This document shows positions 1 through 5,484 of a stretch of 7,652 bases of DNA, in pieces. Every line of letters begins with the position of its first letter. Position 1 is the first letter of the stretch. The position numbers and the translations under genes are program-made. The notes beneath the pieces are model-generated. The model had not been told where the DNA came from and did not search any database. It saw only the letters and a program-made list of their open reading frames with translations. This DNA is from Flavobacteriales bacterium (GTDB lineage Bacteria; Bacteroidota; Bacteroidia; Flavobacteriales_D; Sanyastnellaceae): the NCBI GenBank assembly GCA_027488055.1, contig JAIYCK010000069.1:1-7652 (forward strand). The letters are read 5' to 3'.

Positions 1-1
1 A

Positions 2-97
2 GAAAGTCTTACCTACGCCCGCAAATGGAAATTCTCCTACAAAGACGGCCGTGCGAAGCAAGATGGCACCATCACATTCAATTTCAGTGCTCAATGA
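2..97 (+). CDS. C-terminal end of a probable TonB-like energy transducer (partial)
   Basis: Only the last 31 codons and the stop (TGA, 95-97) are inside the window; the gene starts upstream. The peptide has the pattern KWKFSYKDGR...QDGTITFNFSAQ. A WKF strand, a short turn and a final GTITFNF strand are typical of the last two strands of the TonB C-terminal domain in Bacteroidota energy transducers, which couple the proton-motive force to outer-membrane receptors. The match is to a short, fairly generic strand pattern, so the family call is tentative. The gene converges on the minus-strand dehydrogenase gene and their stop codons lie within a shared 7-base stretch (91-97), leaving no intergenic space for a separate terminator. 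Confidence 0.45.
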   Translation, partial: ESLTYARKWKFSYKDGRAKQDGTITFNFSAQ

Positions 98-1320
98 TCC
101 AAGCGACCATTGGCATAGTCAGATAAGTACTCACAGTGGGGAGTCAATTCGCCTTCTAGTGTGGTTTCGGTGGCCTTCCAGACAATGTGGTGTGGATCTT
201 CGATCAACATGAGCGGAAGCACGCCGTGTATTAGTTCATTGCCGAAATCCTCCGATGCATCCTTTGGCAACTCACAGGGCAGATTGTCGATGGCCATGAC
301 ACATATCGCGTCATTGGCACGCCAATCGGTTTCCTGATGTGTAAAGCGATTGTATCCGAAGAACGGGTCATCGATGCTTGAGCTCCGGATCGTGGGCGCA
401 ATAGGCCCACCCGTATCGCACGACACATCCGCGATCGTGGTGCATTTCCATGCTGGATGTTCCACATCGTGCTGTGTGATGAGCAGCGGATTGCCTCCCG
501 CCCATAGATGGCAGGCGATGTATAAATGTGCTTTGCGCACATTGTCGGCCAGGGTAGAAATGTATTTTTCCGGATTGCTGTAAAAATCCTTTTTATCGAA
601 GCCACCGAACTCCTTGCGCACATAATAGTCATGCGTATCGAGGTGCACATAGACAGGATGATCAAACTCCTGTGAAAAGTAGTCTTCCTCCTCTACTTTT
701 TCGATGGGCAGCATGCGCATGATTTCGGCTGCCCCGTTGCCCACTCTACCAAATCCGGTGACCACAATTTTCATGTTATGTGGAAGTTGGATTTTTTTCA
801 TTTCGGCCTCCATCTCCAAACGATCAGCGCATTCGCTGGGGGATTTTAGGACATACAAATTATTTTTCAATCCAAACGCTCTAAATCCTTCGTAGGCACC
901 CACAATGCCCGCATATCTTCCAAAGCCGATGAGGCGTTTGCCGTCAGTTCCTTTGAGAATTTCGTAGTCGATGAGGCGAATTTTTTTATCCAGAATTGCA
1001 CGCAGCAATTTTGCGTTGTGTGGTTGTTTTTTGATGGTATGCGAGAAGAACAAGTAGGTCTTATTTGGGATGAGCAGATCGATAGGCACCTCTTTCACGC
1101 CGATTAGTAGATCACAGTCGCTCAGATCCTCTTGCAAAGTGATACCTGCCTCGGTATATTCATGATCCTGAAAGCGGCGAATGGGGCTGGGTTGGACCAC
1201 TACCTCTACGTTGTAGCGCGACTTGACGATGGCGCATTGTTTGGGCGTAAGCGGCACACGGTAGTCATGAGGGAATTTGCCCTCGCGCAAAACACCTATT
1301 TTCTGGATGGAATGGATCAT
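91..1320 (-). CDS. Saccharopine dehydrogenase (L-lysine-forming)-like / alanine dehydrogenase-family NAD(P)-dependent oxidoreductase
   Basis: A complete 409-residue protein of the AlaDH/PNT superfamily, closest in pattern to the lysine-forming saccharopine dehydrogenase (Lys1 type), a soluble enzyme that interconverts saccharopine with lysine and 2-oxoglutarate using NAD. The N-terminal domain opens with IGVLREGKFPHDYRVPLTP (8-26), the usual start of this superfamily. GVKE (K76) and FSHTIKKQ (H94) fall where yeast Lys1 has its catalytic Lys77 and His96. The dinucleotide-binding loop is VVTGFGRVGNGAAE (186-199), and ADVSCDTGGPIAPT (297-310) matches the Lys1 ADVS.DT region. The length is normal for the family. 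The ATG at 1318-1320 was chosen because the conserved N-terminus begins 7 residues later and a TACATTTG promoter element ends 22 bases upstream; no Shine-Dalgarno is visible. Exact substrate (saccharopine or another amino or imino acid) cannot be fixed from sequence. Confidence 0.88.
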   Translation of the reverse strand: MIHSIQKIGVLREGKFPHDYRVPLTPKQCAIVKSRYNVEVVVQPSPIRRFQDHEYTEAGITLQEDLSDCDLLIGVKEVPIDLLIPNKTYLFFSHTIKKQPHNAKLLRAILDKKIRLIDYEILKGTDGKRLIGFGRYAGIVGAYEGFRAFGLKNNLYVLKSPSECADRLEMEAEMKKIQLPHNMKIVVTGFGRVGNGAAEIMRMLPIEKVEEEDYFSQEFDHPVYVHLDTHDYYVRKEFGGFDKKDFYSNPEKYISTLADNVRKAHLYIACHLWAGGNPLLITQHDVEHPAWKCTTIADVSCDTGGPIAPTIRSSSIDDPFFGYNRFTHQETDWRANDAICVMAIDNLPCELPKDASEDFGNELIHGVLPLMLIEDPHHIVWKATETTLEGELTPHCEYLSDYANGRLDH

Positions 1321-1342
1321 ACTGATAAAAAGATTAGGGCGG

Positions 1343-1350
1343 CAAATGTA
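1343..1350 (-). promoter_or_regulatory. Probable -7 promoter element of the dehydrogenase gene
   Basis: Read on the minus strand this is TACATTTG, an exact fit to the Bacteroidota -7 consensus TAnnTTTG, 22 bases before the start codon of the dehydrogenase gene. The -33 element is weak: a TTTC lies about 21 bases further upstream and a TTG at 13 bases is too close. It lies back to back with the ssrA promoter, so the two start regions share about 40 bases. Confidence 0.5.
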
Positions 1351-1383
1351 GTCTTTGAAAAGGCAAGGCGCGAAAGAAAGCAG

Positions 1384-1391
1384 TATCTTTG
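1384..1391 (+). promoter_or_regulatory. Probable -7 promoter element of ssrA
   Basis: TATCTTTG fits TAnnTTTG exactly and ends 10 bases before the predicted 5' end of mature tmRNA, so only a short leader would need to be removed by RNase P. The nearest upstream TTTG (1354-1357) is about 26 bases away, which is long for a -33 element. Confidence 0.6.
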
Positions 1392-1401
1392 CGCAGAATA
1401 A

Positions 1402-1797
1402 GGGCCCGACTTTGGATTTGACAGCAAGAAGAATAGCTGGGCAAGCATGCAGAGATTTTTTCAGATGCTCTCTTTAATCAGAAACTGAAAGTCAGAAATG
1501 ACAACAATTCTTACGCACTTGCTGCCTAATCACAGGATGTGATTACGCTTTATCCCGGCCGATAGGTCGTGACGAGTAAGTCTCGCATAGCGACCCTGCT
1601 CCTGGTTCTATGCAATGAGGCTCCATCAAAGGGAGATCGCCAAGAACGAATCTTGTAGTTCGCGGTTAAAAAACACAAGATAAGTAGATGGTTGGCTGAC
1701 TGTGGCCTGCCATGTATCGACAACCAATTGCAGTATAAGCATGTAGAAAACTCTGAAATTCCTTGTTTGGACGTGGGTTCGACCCCCACCGGGTCCA
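1402..1797 (+). ncRNA. ssrA: Transfer-messenger RNA (tmRNA), one-piece
   Basis: tmRNA rescues ribosomes stalled on broken mRNAs and adds a degradation tag, together with SmpB. The 5' end GGGCCCG (1402-1408) pairs over 7 bp with CGGGTCC (1790-1796), giving a G3-U70 pair, the alanine identity element for AlaRS. The 5' end continues GACTTTGGATTTGACAG, close to the conserved tmRNA start. The T arm is GTGGG-TTCGACC-CCCAC (1773-1789). Helix 2 is visible as AGCAAG with CTTGTT and CAGAG with CTCTG. The tag frame ends in YALAA, and its stop lies in a perfect 8-bp hairpin (1527-1534 with 1538-1545), as in helix 5 of E. coli tmRNA. Further helices such as GGTCG/CGACC (1565-1569/1591-1595) and GGTTG/CAACC (1690-1694/1721-1725) fit the downstream pseudoknots. 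CCA is not encoded; A1797 is the discriminator base. The mature length of about 396 nt is in the usual range. The minus-strand reading frames across it are artefacts. Confidence 0.95.
1494..1529 (+). other. tmRNA proteolysis-tag reading frame
   Basis: Reading back from the stop TAA (1527-1529) gives RNDNNSYALAA, ending in the YALAA signal recognised by ClpXP and related proteases. The bases before it are AAGTC, matching the UAGUC that precedes the E. coli resume codon GCA and keeping the key A at -4. This places the resume codon at AGA (1494-1496). After the charged alanine the predicted tag would be A-RNDNNSYALAA. The frame and stop are secure; the exact resume codon is inferred from alignment with E. 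coli. Confidence 0.75.
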
Positions 1798-1860
1798 CAA
1801 ACGCAACGAGAAAATGAAACATCATTTTCTCGTTTTTTTTGTGCCCGTTTCTGACCGAAA
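1779..1860 (+). repeat. Direct repeat copy 1: ssrA 3' end plus terminator (candidate att site)
   Basis: From the T loop of tmRNA through the terminator this stretch recurs at 2272-2355. Positions 1779-1819 (41 bases) are identical in both copies; the terminator loop differs (ACA against AAAA), then 20 more bases are identical (1822-1841), and similarity decays by about 1860. This copy is the functional 3' end of ssrA. Confidence 0.9.
1805..1840 (+). terminator. Rho-independent terminator of ssrA
   Basis: A 13-bp stem (AACGAGAAAATGA at 1805-1817 with its complement at 1822-1834, counting two A-T pairs at the base) closes a 4-base loop, AACA. It is followed by a run of eight T (1833-1840). It begins 8 bases after the tmRNA discriminator base. 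A near copy is at 2298-2334. Confidence 0.9.
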
Positions 1861-2047
1861 AAAGTTTTGTAAACGGTCCAAAAAAAATTCAACGGAGTGT
1901 TTACAAAACAATTTCTTCCGCAAAAAAAGTTTTGTAAACAGTCCAAAAAAAAACCAACGGAGTGTTTACAAAACAATTTCTCCCGCAAAAAAAGTTTTGT
2001 AAACAGTGTAAAAAAAATTTAATGAGGTGTTTACAAAAGACGTGTAA
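1855..2047 (+). repeat. Three tandem 65-bp units, each with a long inverted repeat
   Basis: Each unit contains GTTTTGTAAAC (1864-1874, 1929-1939, 1994-2004), then an A-rich stretch, then GTTTACAAAA (1899, 1964, 2029 onward). Left arms and right arms are each spaced exactly 65 bases. Within a unit the arms are complementary. In unit 2 the pairing runs GTTTTGTAAACAGTCC against GGAGTGTTTACAAAAC, 16 positions with one mismatch, around a loop of about 14 bases rich in A. Unit 3 is the most diverged in the loop and at its right edge (AAAAG rather than AAAAC). The array starts about 15 bases after the ssrA terminator T-run. No coding potential is apparent. It could be a recombinase or regulator binding array, a structured RNA or an IS-independent repeat element. 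Confidence 0.92.
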
Positions 2048-2130
2048 CAATAAGTTAAATGCCTGTTTTACATGTTTTTAGAACGAATAAACCACTTTGT
2101 TCTTCTTATAAAATAGACAGGATCATTCAA
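2048..2130. other. AT-rich spacer with no recognisable feature
   Basis: The stretch between the 65-bp array and the GC-rich hairpins is AT-rich, has no open frame with protein-like composition and no convincing promoter. It contains scattered fragments resembling the array arms (GTGTAACA, TGTTTTACATG), possibly worn remains of another unit. Confidence 0.4.
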
Positions 2131-2133
2131 CAG

Positions 2134-2146
2134 CCCCAGCGGGGCG
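2134..2146. repeat. Short GC-rich hairpin repeat, copy 1
   Basis: GCCCC (2134-2138) and GGGGC (2142-2146) flank the loop AGC, followed by GATA. The same core recurs 49 bases on. Such GCCCC-AGC-GGGGC hairpins in AT-rich intergenic DNA resemble the REP-like dispersed repeats I associate with many Bacteroidota genomes. Confidence 0.75.
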
Positions 2147-2182
2147 ATACCCCCATAGAAAATAGATCAGGCAATCCAAAAA

Positions 2183-2195
2183 GCCCCAGCGGGGC
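2183..2195. repeat. Short GC-rich hairpin repeat, copy 2
   Basis: Same core as copy 1: GCCCC (2183-2187), loop AGC, GGGGC (2191-2195), here followed by GACAT. The 16-base string AGCCCCAGCGGGGCGA is shared exactly with copy 1; the flanks are only loosely alike. Confidence 0.75.
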
Positions 2196-2212
2196 GACAT
2201 CCCAATAAAAGA

Positions 2213-2225
2213 GCTCCGTAGGAGC
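2213..2225. repeat. Short hairpin repeat of a related type
   Basis: GCTCC (2213-2217), loop GTA, GGAGC (2221-2225), followed by GA. It has the same layout (5-bp stem, 3-base loop, trailing GA) as the two GCCCC hairpins but a different stem, resembling the second common variant of these Bacteroidota intergenic repeats (GAGCTCCnTAGGAGCGA). Confidence 0.65.
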
Positions 2226-2262
2226 GAATGTCCGATGTTGAAATCACAGTGGCATCTGCTTA

Positions 2263-2355
2263 GACCTGGCATCGACCCCCACCGGGTCCACAAACGCAAC
2301 GAGAAAATGAAAAAATCATTTTCTCGTTTTTTTTGACGCTCGTTTCCGACCAAAA
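2263..2355 (+). repeat. Direct repeat copy 2: displaced ssrA 3' end plus terminator (candidate att site)
   Basis: From 2272 this repeats the ssrA 3' end, including acceptor strand CGGGTCC and the terminator. The bases just before, GACCTGGCATCGAC, match 11 of 14 of tmRNA GACGTGGGTTCGAC, so the copy is degraded upstream: the 5' half of the T arm no longer pairs with CCCAC and no tRNA-like fold is possible. No 5' acceptor strand is present. It is a fragment, not a second tmRNA gene. By chance or selection GACCTGG (2263-2269) can instead pair with CCGGGTC (2282-2288). Confidence 0.85.
2298..2334 (+). terminator. Second copy of the ssrA-type rho-independent terminator
   Basis: The stem (AACGAGAAAATGA with complement at 2316-2328) is intact, the loop is five A, and eight T follow (2327-2334). 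The stem is the same as the ssrA terminator while the loop differs, so the structure has been kept. It lies about 165 bases before the first gene of the downstream operon and would stop read-through into it. Confidence 0.8.
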
Positions 2356-2501
2356 CACTAAACAAGATGACCAAACCCATTCTTGGTCCTCCCAAATTTG
2401 CCCGTTTCGTGTTTGCGAGCATTCGCATGTTGACAACTCCCTCGGTTTCAAGTAGATCGGACATTAGAAATTCGCAAATTTCGAAACGCATTCCTAACAC
2501 A
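2335..2501 (+). promoter_or_regulatory. Leader/promoter region of the three-gene operon (no clear promoter motif)
   Basis: The operon promoter should lie here, because a strong terminator ends at 2334. I see no good TAnnTTTG. The nearest candidates are CAAATTTG (2393-2400, one mismatch, no -33 partner) and TAGATCGG (about 2453-2460, with a TTG 20 bases upstream but a poor 3' half). Small inverted repeats occur: GACCAA/TTGGTC (2369-2374/2383-2388) and GAAATT/AATTTC (2467-2472/2477-2482). Any of these might be regulatory. Confidence 0.3.
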
Positions 2502-4802
2502 ATGATTGAAACACTACCAGGTACTTTGGGTTGGCAAAATGCAGGATATCGTCCTGTGATGTTTGACCCAAATTCGCCCGACGATGCTGAGGCCATGCGC
2601 CTACTCTTGGCTACCAATCCTGCCATAGAGGTGCTAGATTCGTTGGTGATTCAGCTCAAAGACCTGATCAAATTGGAACACCCCAAATCTCCCTTGACGC
2701 CGGAGGAATACGATCATTTCATTGCCGAAAAATTAGCAGACACACCACACGAAAAATATGGCATGTGGGTGTATTATCCATGGCGCAGGACACTCGCGCA
2801 CGTGCTACCTCGCGAAGAGTTCATCCGTGTGCGTACGATTCGCAACGCCTACAAAATCACATTCGAAGAGCAAGCCACATTGCGCACAAAAAAAGTGGGA
2901 ATCATTGGTCTGTCGGTCGGTCAAAGTGCCTCGCTGGCCGTGGCTATTGAACGAGCCGCAGGCGAATTGCGAATCGCAGATTTCGACACCTTGGAATTGA
3001 GCAATCTCAATCGCATCCGCAGCAGTATCTGCAATTTGGGGATTCCCAAAACGTATATGGTGGCGCGCGAAATAGCCGAGCTGGATCCCTATCTACCCGT
3101 CCGTGTCTGGGAAGACGGCATCACGGAATCCAACATCGAATCCTTTTTGACCGACGGCGGTAAATTGGATCTATTGATCGAAGAGTGCGACAGCGTAGAC
3201 ATCAAGGTGCTAGCACGTGAATACGCGCGCACACATCGCATTCCAGTGCTGATGGACACCAGCGACCGCGGTATGATCGATGTAGAAAGATATGATCTCG
3301 ACCCTGAATATCCGATGCTGCATGGGCTGTTGGATCCTTCCGTGGATTACGCCTTTTTGAAAACCCTGAAAACATCCGAAGAAAAACTCCCCTATATCGC
3401 CCCCATTTTGGGCATTCAGACCATGTCGATTCGTCTACGTGCTTCCGCTTTGGAAGTAGGACAGAGTATCAGTACATGGCCTCAGCTCGGCGGTGATGTG
3501 ATGCATGGAGGTGCCTTGTGTGTGTATCATGCCAAAGAGATCCTACTCGGACGCTCTACCCAAAGTTTTAGGAGTTACGCGGACGAACTTGAAACACAAG
3601 AGAAGAGCGAATCATCCATTCACCGCAGATTTGAGGATTCAGAAATTCTGGCTGAAGTGCATGCCTACGACGCCCAATTGAATTGGGAAGCCAAGGATGA
3701 ATATCAGGCCATCGATCCCACGCTATTCAAAAATTTGGTATACGCGGGGACCAGAGCAAGTTCGCCAGGAAATTCACAGGCATTCAAATGGGTGCTCAGT
3801 AACAATACCATTTTCCTCGTTTCAGATCGCTCATTTGAAAAGGCCTTTTCTGACAACTTTGGTTTTGGTTCACAGATTGGCTATGGTTGTATTATTGAAA
3901 ACATTGAGCTATACGCAAGCTCCATAGGTTATCAAATACAAACTCAAATGAATGGCACTTTCGATCCGAGTAGTGTCAATATTATCTATGCGATTCGCTT
4001 AAAAACCGATGCGAATCCATTACTCGTAAACATTGAGTTGTCGCAGCAAATAGACCGCCGTGAAACCACCCGCGAAACGGTGCAAGAAGCGGCTTGGACT
4101 CAAGAAGATTTTGCCAAAATACAAGAATTAGCGGATGCGAATCATTGCCGAATCATTCATGACCCAGCGCACATAAGTGCAATCCACGATTTGACCTTGA
4201 CTTCGGATATCATTCGAATGACGAATCCGAAAGGCTTCCATGATCTCTTCCACGAGGAAATCATTTGGTCCAAAGAAGAGTACGAAGAAAAACGAGAAGG
4301 CATACTCATCGATGACTTGAATCTAAACATCAAAGAGAAGGTCGGCATAGAGATTTACAATAACAAAAAGGTCAACGCATTCTTAAATGAGTTCGGCGGT
4401 GGCAGTGGTTTCAGTGACTTATCAAAAAAATATCTCGCAGGGCAACCTATCCTATGCACGTTTTCAACGGCCTCATTTGAGATGAAGGATCTTATCGAAG
4501 CGGGCCGAAATATTGAGCGTTTTTGGTTGGCTCTGACGCAATATGATTATTCACTTCATCCCTTTACATCAAGCATCATGTTGGGCTCCTATCTGCATTC
4601 GGATCGCAACAATTATTTGAATAAAGAGATGCTCGATTTTAGCAATCAATTCAAAAACACATTGGATCTTCTTCAAACCGAAGCTCCTCTGATTTTTATT
4701 GCCAAAATCACTCGACACTCTGGTTTGGAAAGAGCTAGCTCATTGCGCAAACATTTTGAACTTAACACAATCATTGATGCGAATTCAAATAATTTGCTAT
4801 AG
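2502..4802 (+). CDS. Rv1355c/MoeY-family protein: E1/ThiF-like adenylating domain fused to Acg-like nitroreductase domain
   Basis: A 766-residue cytosolic two-domain enzyme. After a 120-residue N-terminal region, an E1-like Rossmann fold runs from about 125 to 330: nucleotide loop GIIGLSVGQS (G136, G140), ADFDTLELSNLNR (D160, D162, N168, R171), LGIPK (K183) and EECDS (D230). These line up with the ATP/Mg residues of MoeB/ThiF, so carboxylate adenylation is plausible. The CxxC zinc pairs of MoeB are absent. The second half (about 405-766) begins RASSPGNSQAFKW (418-430), the nitroreductase R.S..N.Q signature, and has AGRNIERFWL (667-676). Its length and the EEIIWSKEEY block recall FMN-binding Acg-type proteins. 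This architecture matches Mycobacterium Rv1355c (called MoeY); the reaction is unknown. An in-frame ATG at 2367 would add 45 residues of biased composition and leave only about 30 bases after the terminator, so 2502 is preferred. The gene overlaps the next by 26 bases. Confidence 0.85.
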   Translation: MIETLPGTLGWQNAGYRPVMFDPNSPDDAEAMRLLLATNPAIEVLDSLVIQLKDLIKLEHPKSPLTPEEYDHFIAEKLADTPHEKYGMWVYYPWRRTLAHVLPREEFIRVRTIRNAYKITFEEQATLRTKKVGIIGLSVGQSASLAVAIERAAGELRIADFDTLELSNLNRIRSSICNLGIPKTYMVAREIAELDPYLPVRVWEDGITESNIESFLTDGGKLDLLIEECDSVDIKVLAREYARTHRIPVLMDTSDRGMIDVERYDLDPEYPMLHGLLDPSVDYAFLKTLKTSEEKLPYIAPILGIQTMSIRLRASALEVGQSISTWPQLGGDVMHGGALCVYHAKEILLGRSTQSFRSYADELETQEKSESSIHRRFEDSEILAEVHAYDAQLNWEAKDEYQAIDPTLFKNLVYAGTRASSPGNSQAFKWVLSNNTIFLVSDRSFEKAFSDNFGFGSQIGYGCIIENIELYASSIGYQIQTQMNGTFDPSSVNIIYAIRLKTDANPLLVNIELSQQIDRRETTRETVQEAAWTQEDFAKIQELADANHCRIIHDPAHISAIHDLTLTSDIIRMTNPKGFHDLFHEEIIWSKEEYEEKREGILIDDLNLNIKEKVGIEIYNNKKVNAFLNEFGGGSGFSDLSKKYLAGQPILCTFSTASFEMKDLIEAGRNIERFWLALTQYDYSLHPFTSSIMLGSYLHSDRNNYLNKEMLDFSNQFKNTLDLLQTEAPLIFIAKITRHSGLERASSLRKHFELNTIIDANSNNLL

Positions 4803-5463
4803 GGCAATTGATCATCAAGCATTGTGTTTGGACTTCCAAAATGGTCACATTGGTGTGCTAAGCAATCTCGGTATCAAGATGATTAGCAGCTCCAAAGAGG
4901 AATGGATGCTCAATCCGAATATGTATTTCTCTCTGATTTATCTTGGCGATAAAGTAGTAGGTGGCGCGCGATTACAAATAAAAGATGCTAGTTGTAAGCT
5001 GCCCATTGAAGATGCCATTGATTACCTGGATAAAGGAATCATTGAGGAAGTTGCCTCTCGTACCGATCAATTAACGGGTGAGGCCTGTGGTCTTTGGATT
5101 GGGGATGAAGTGCGAAACATCAAAATGGGTCTGGTGCTCACACGCTGTGTGATTATCATGGCCAAACTGCTTGGATTGAAGTCATTGTTTGTGCTTACCT
5201 CTCAGTATAGCTCATCCATGACACTCCAATGCGGATTTATGCCGCTGACATCGCTCGGAAACAACGGCACATTTGAATATCCCAACGAGCAATTTATTTC
5301 GACCGTCAGTCTGATTGATGATTTGCAAAGCTTAGAATCCGCTGAACCCAATCAGAAAAGAATCATCGAACATCTCGCTGAAAACCATCAGGCTCAATTG
5401 ATCGAGTCTACAGAAAAAGGACCAATCGCCATTGAATATAACTTTTCGAACATTCTCTCGTAG
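4777..5463 (+). CDS. GNAT-fold N-acyltransferase, LuxI/FeeM-like features
   Basis: A 228-residue soluble protein with the order of elements of a GNAT acyltransferase. MYFSLIYLGDKVVGGARLQIKD (49-70) is a strand-turn-strand like the Y.i....vvG..RL block of LuxI autoinducer synthases. IIEEVASR (88-95) sits where LuxI has its WE.SR element. ACGLWIGDEVRNIKMGLVL (103-121) is the strand plus acyl-CoA pyrophosphate loop, with RNIKMG in place of the canonical Q/R-x-x-G-x-G/A. LGLKSLFVLTS followed by CGFMPL (152-157) is the closing strand and GF motif. The family was recognised by pattern only; donor (acetyl-CoA, acyl-CoA or acyl-ACP) and acceptor are unknown. The ATG at 4777 was chosen because an earlier in-frame ATG (4699) would push 104 bases into the upstream gene and add residues unlike a GNAT N-terminus. 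Its overlap with the E1-nitroreductase gene indicates coupled translation. The C-terminal 40 residues (after about 185) are outside the recognisable fold. Confidence 0.72.
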   Translation: MRIQIICYRAIDHQALCLDFQNGHIGVLSNLGIKMISSSKEEWMLNPNMYFSLIYLGDKVVGGARLQIKDASCKLPIEDAIDYLDKGIIEEVASRTDQLTGEACGLWIGDEVRNIKMGLVLTRCVIIMAKLLGLKSLFVLTSQYSSSMTLQCGFMPLTSLGNNGTFEYPNEQFISTVSLIDDLQSLESAEPNQKRIIEHLAENHQAQLIESTEKGPIAIEYNFSNILS

Positions 5464-5484
5464 AACTGTGCAAAGTTTATTTTA

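Larger units (their letters stand above)
1779..2355. mobile_element. Possible remnant of an element integrated at ssrA
   Basis: Two copies of the ssrA 3' end, offset 493 bases in the same orientation, flank noncoding, repeat-rich DNA. Tyrosine-recombinase islands commonly use the 3' end of ssrA and leave exactly this arrangement: a restored gene end at one side and a fragment at the other. There is no integrase gene between the copies, so if this is an element it is an internal deletion derivative, or the outer copy is the scar of one that has left. A simple local duplication is the main alternative. Confidence 0.4.

Noticed and set aside
1690..1725. Similarity between the tmRNA GGTTG...CAACC region and the sequence before the second ssrA fragment (2235-2262)
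   Set aside because: A few shared words such as GTGGC occur, but no consistent alignment extends beyond the 14 bases before the 41-base identity.
1550..1988. Minus-strand open frames across ssrA with phrases such as VDPVGVEPT and CGPGGGRTHV
   Set aside because: These strings arise from the antisense of a tRNA-like 3' end (TTCGACCCCCACCGGGTCCAC) and are a well-known source of false protein predictions. The plus strand is a structured RNA.
1763..2002. Plus-strand open frame through the tmRNA end and the 65-bp units
   Set aside because: It overlaps tmRNA and a terminator, and its Lys/Asn/Phe-rich peptide simply reflects A/T-rich repeats.
1855..2047. CRISPR array
   Set aside because: The 65-bp units are contiguous with no unique spacers; the conserved parts are inverted arms and the loops are low-complexity A runs. 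No cas genes are nearby.
2263..2297. Second tRNA or tmRNA gene
   Set aside because: Only the 3' strand of the acceptor and half of the T arm are present; there is no matching 5' acceptor strand or pairing T stem.
2367..2501. Earlier start (ATG at 2367) for the E1-nitroreductase gene
   Set aside because: It would sit about 30 bases after a strong terminator and add 45 residues without family resemblance; the recognisable N-terminus starts soon after the ATG at 2502. It cannot be fully excluded without transcript or protein data.
2123..2626. Minus-strand open frame covering the hairpin repeats, the second ssrA fragment and the start of the E1 gene
   Set aside because: It is the antisense of repeats and of a terminator, has no protein-like family pattern, and contains the same tRNA-antisense artefact.
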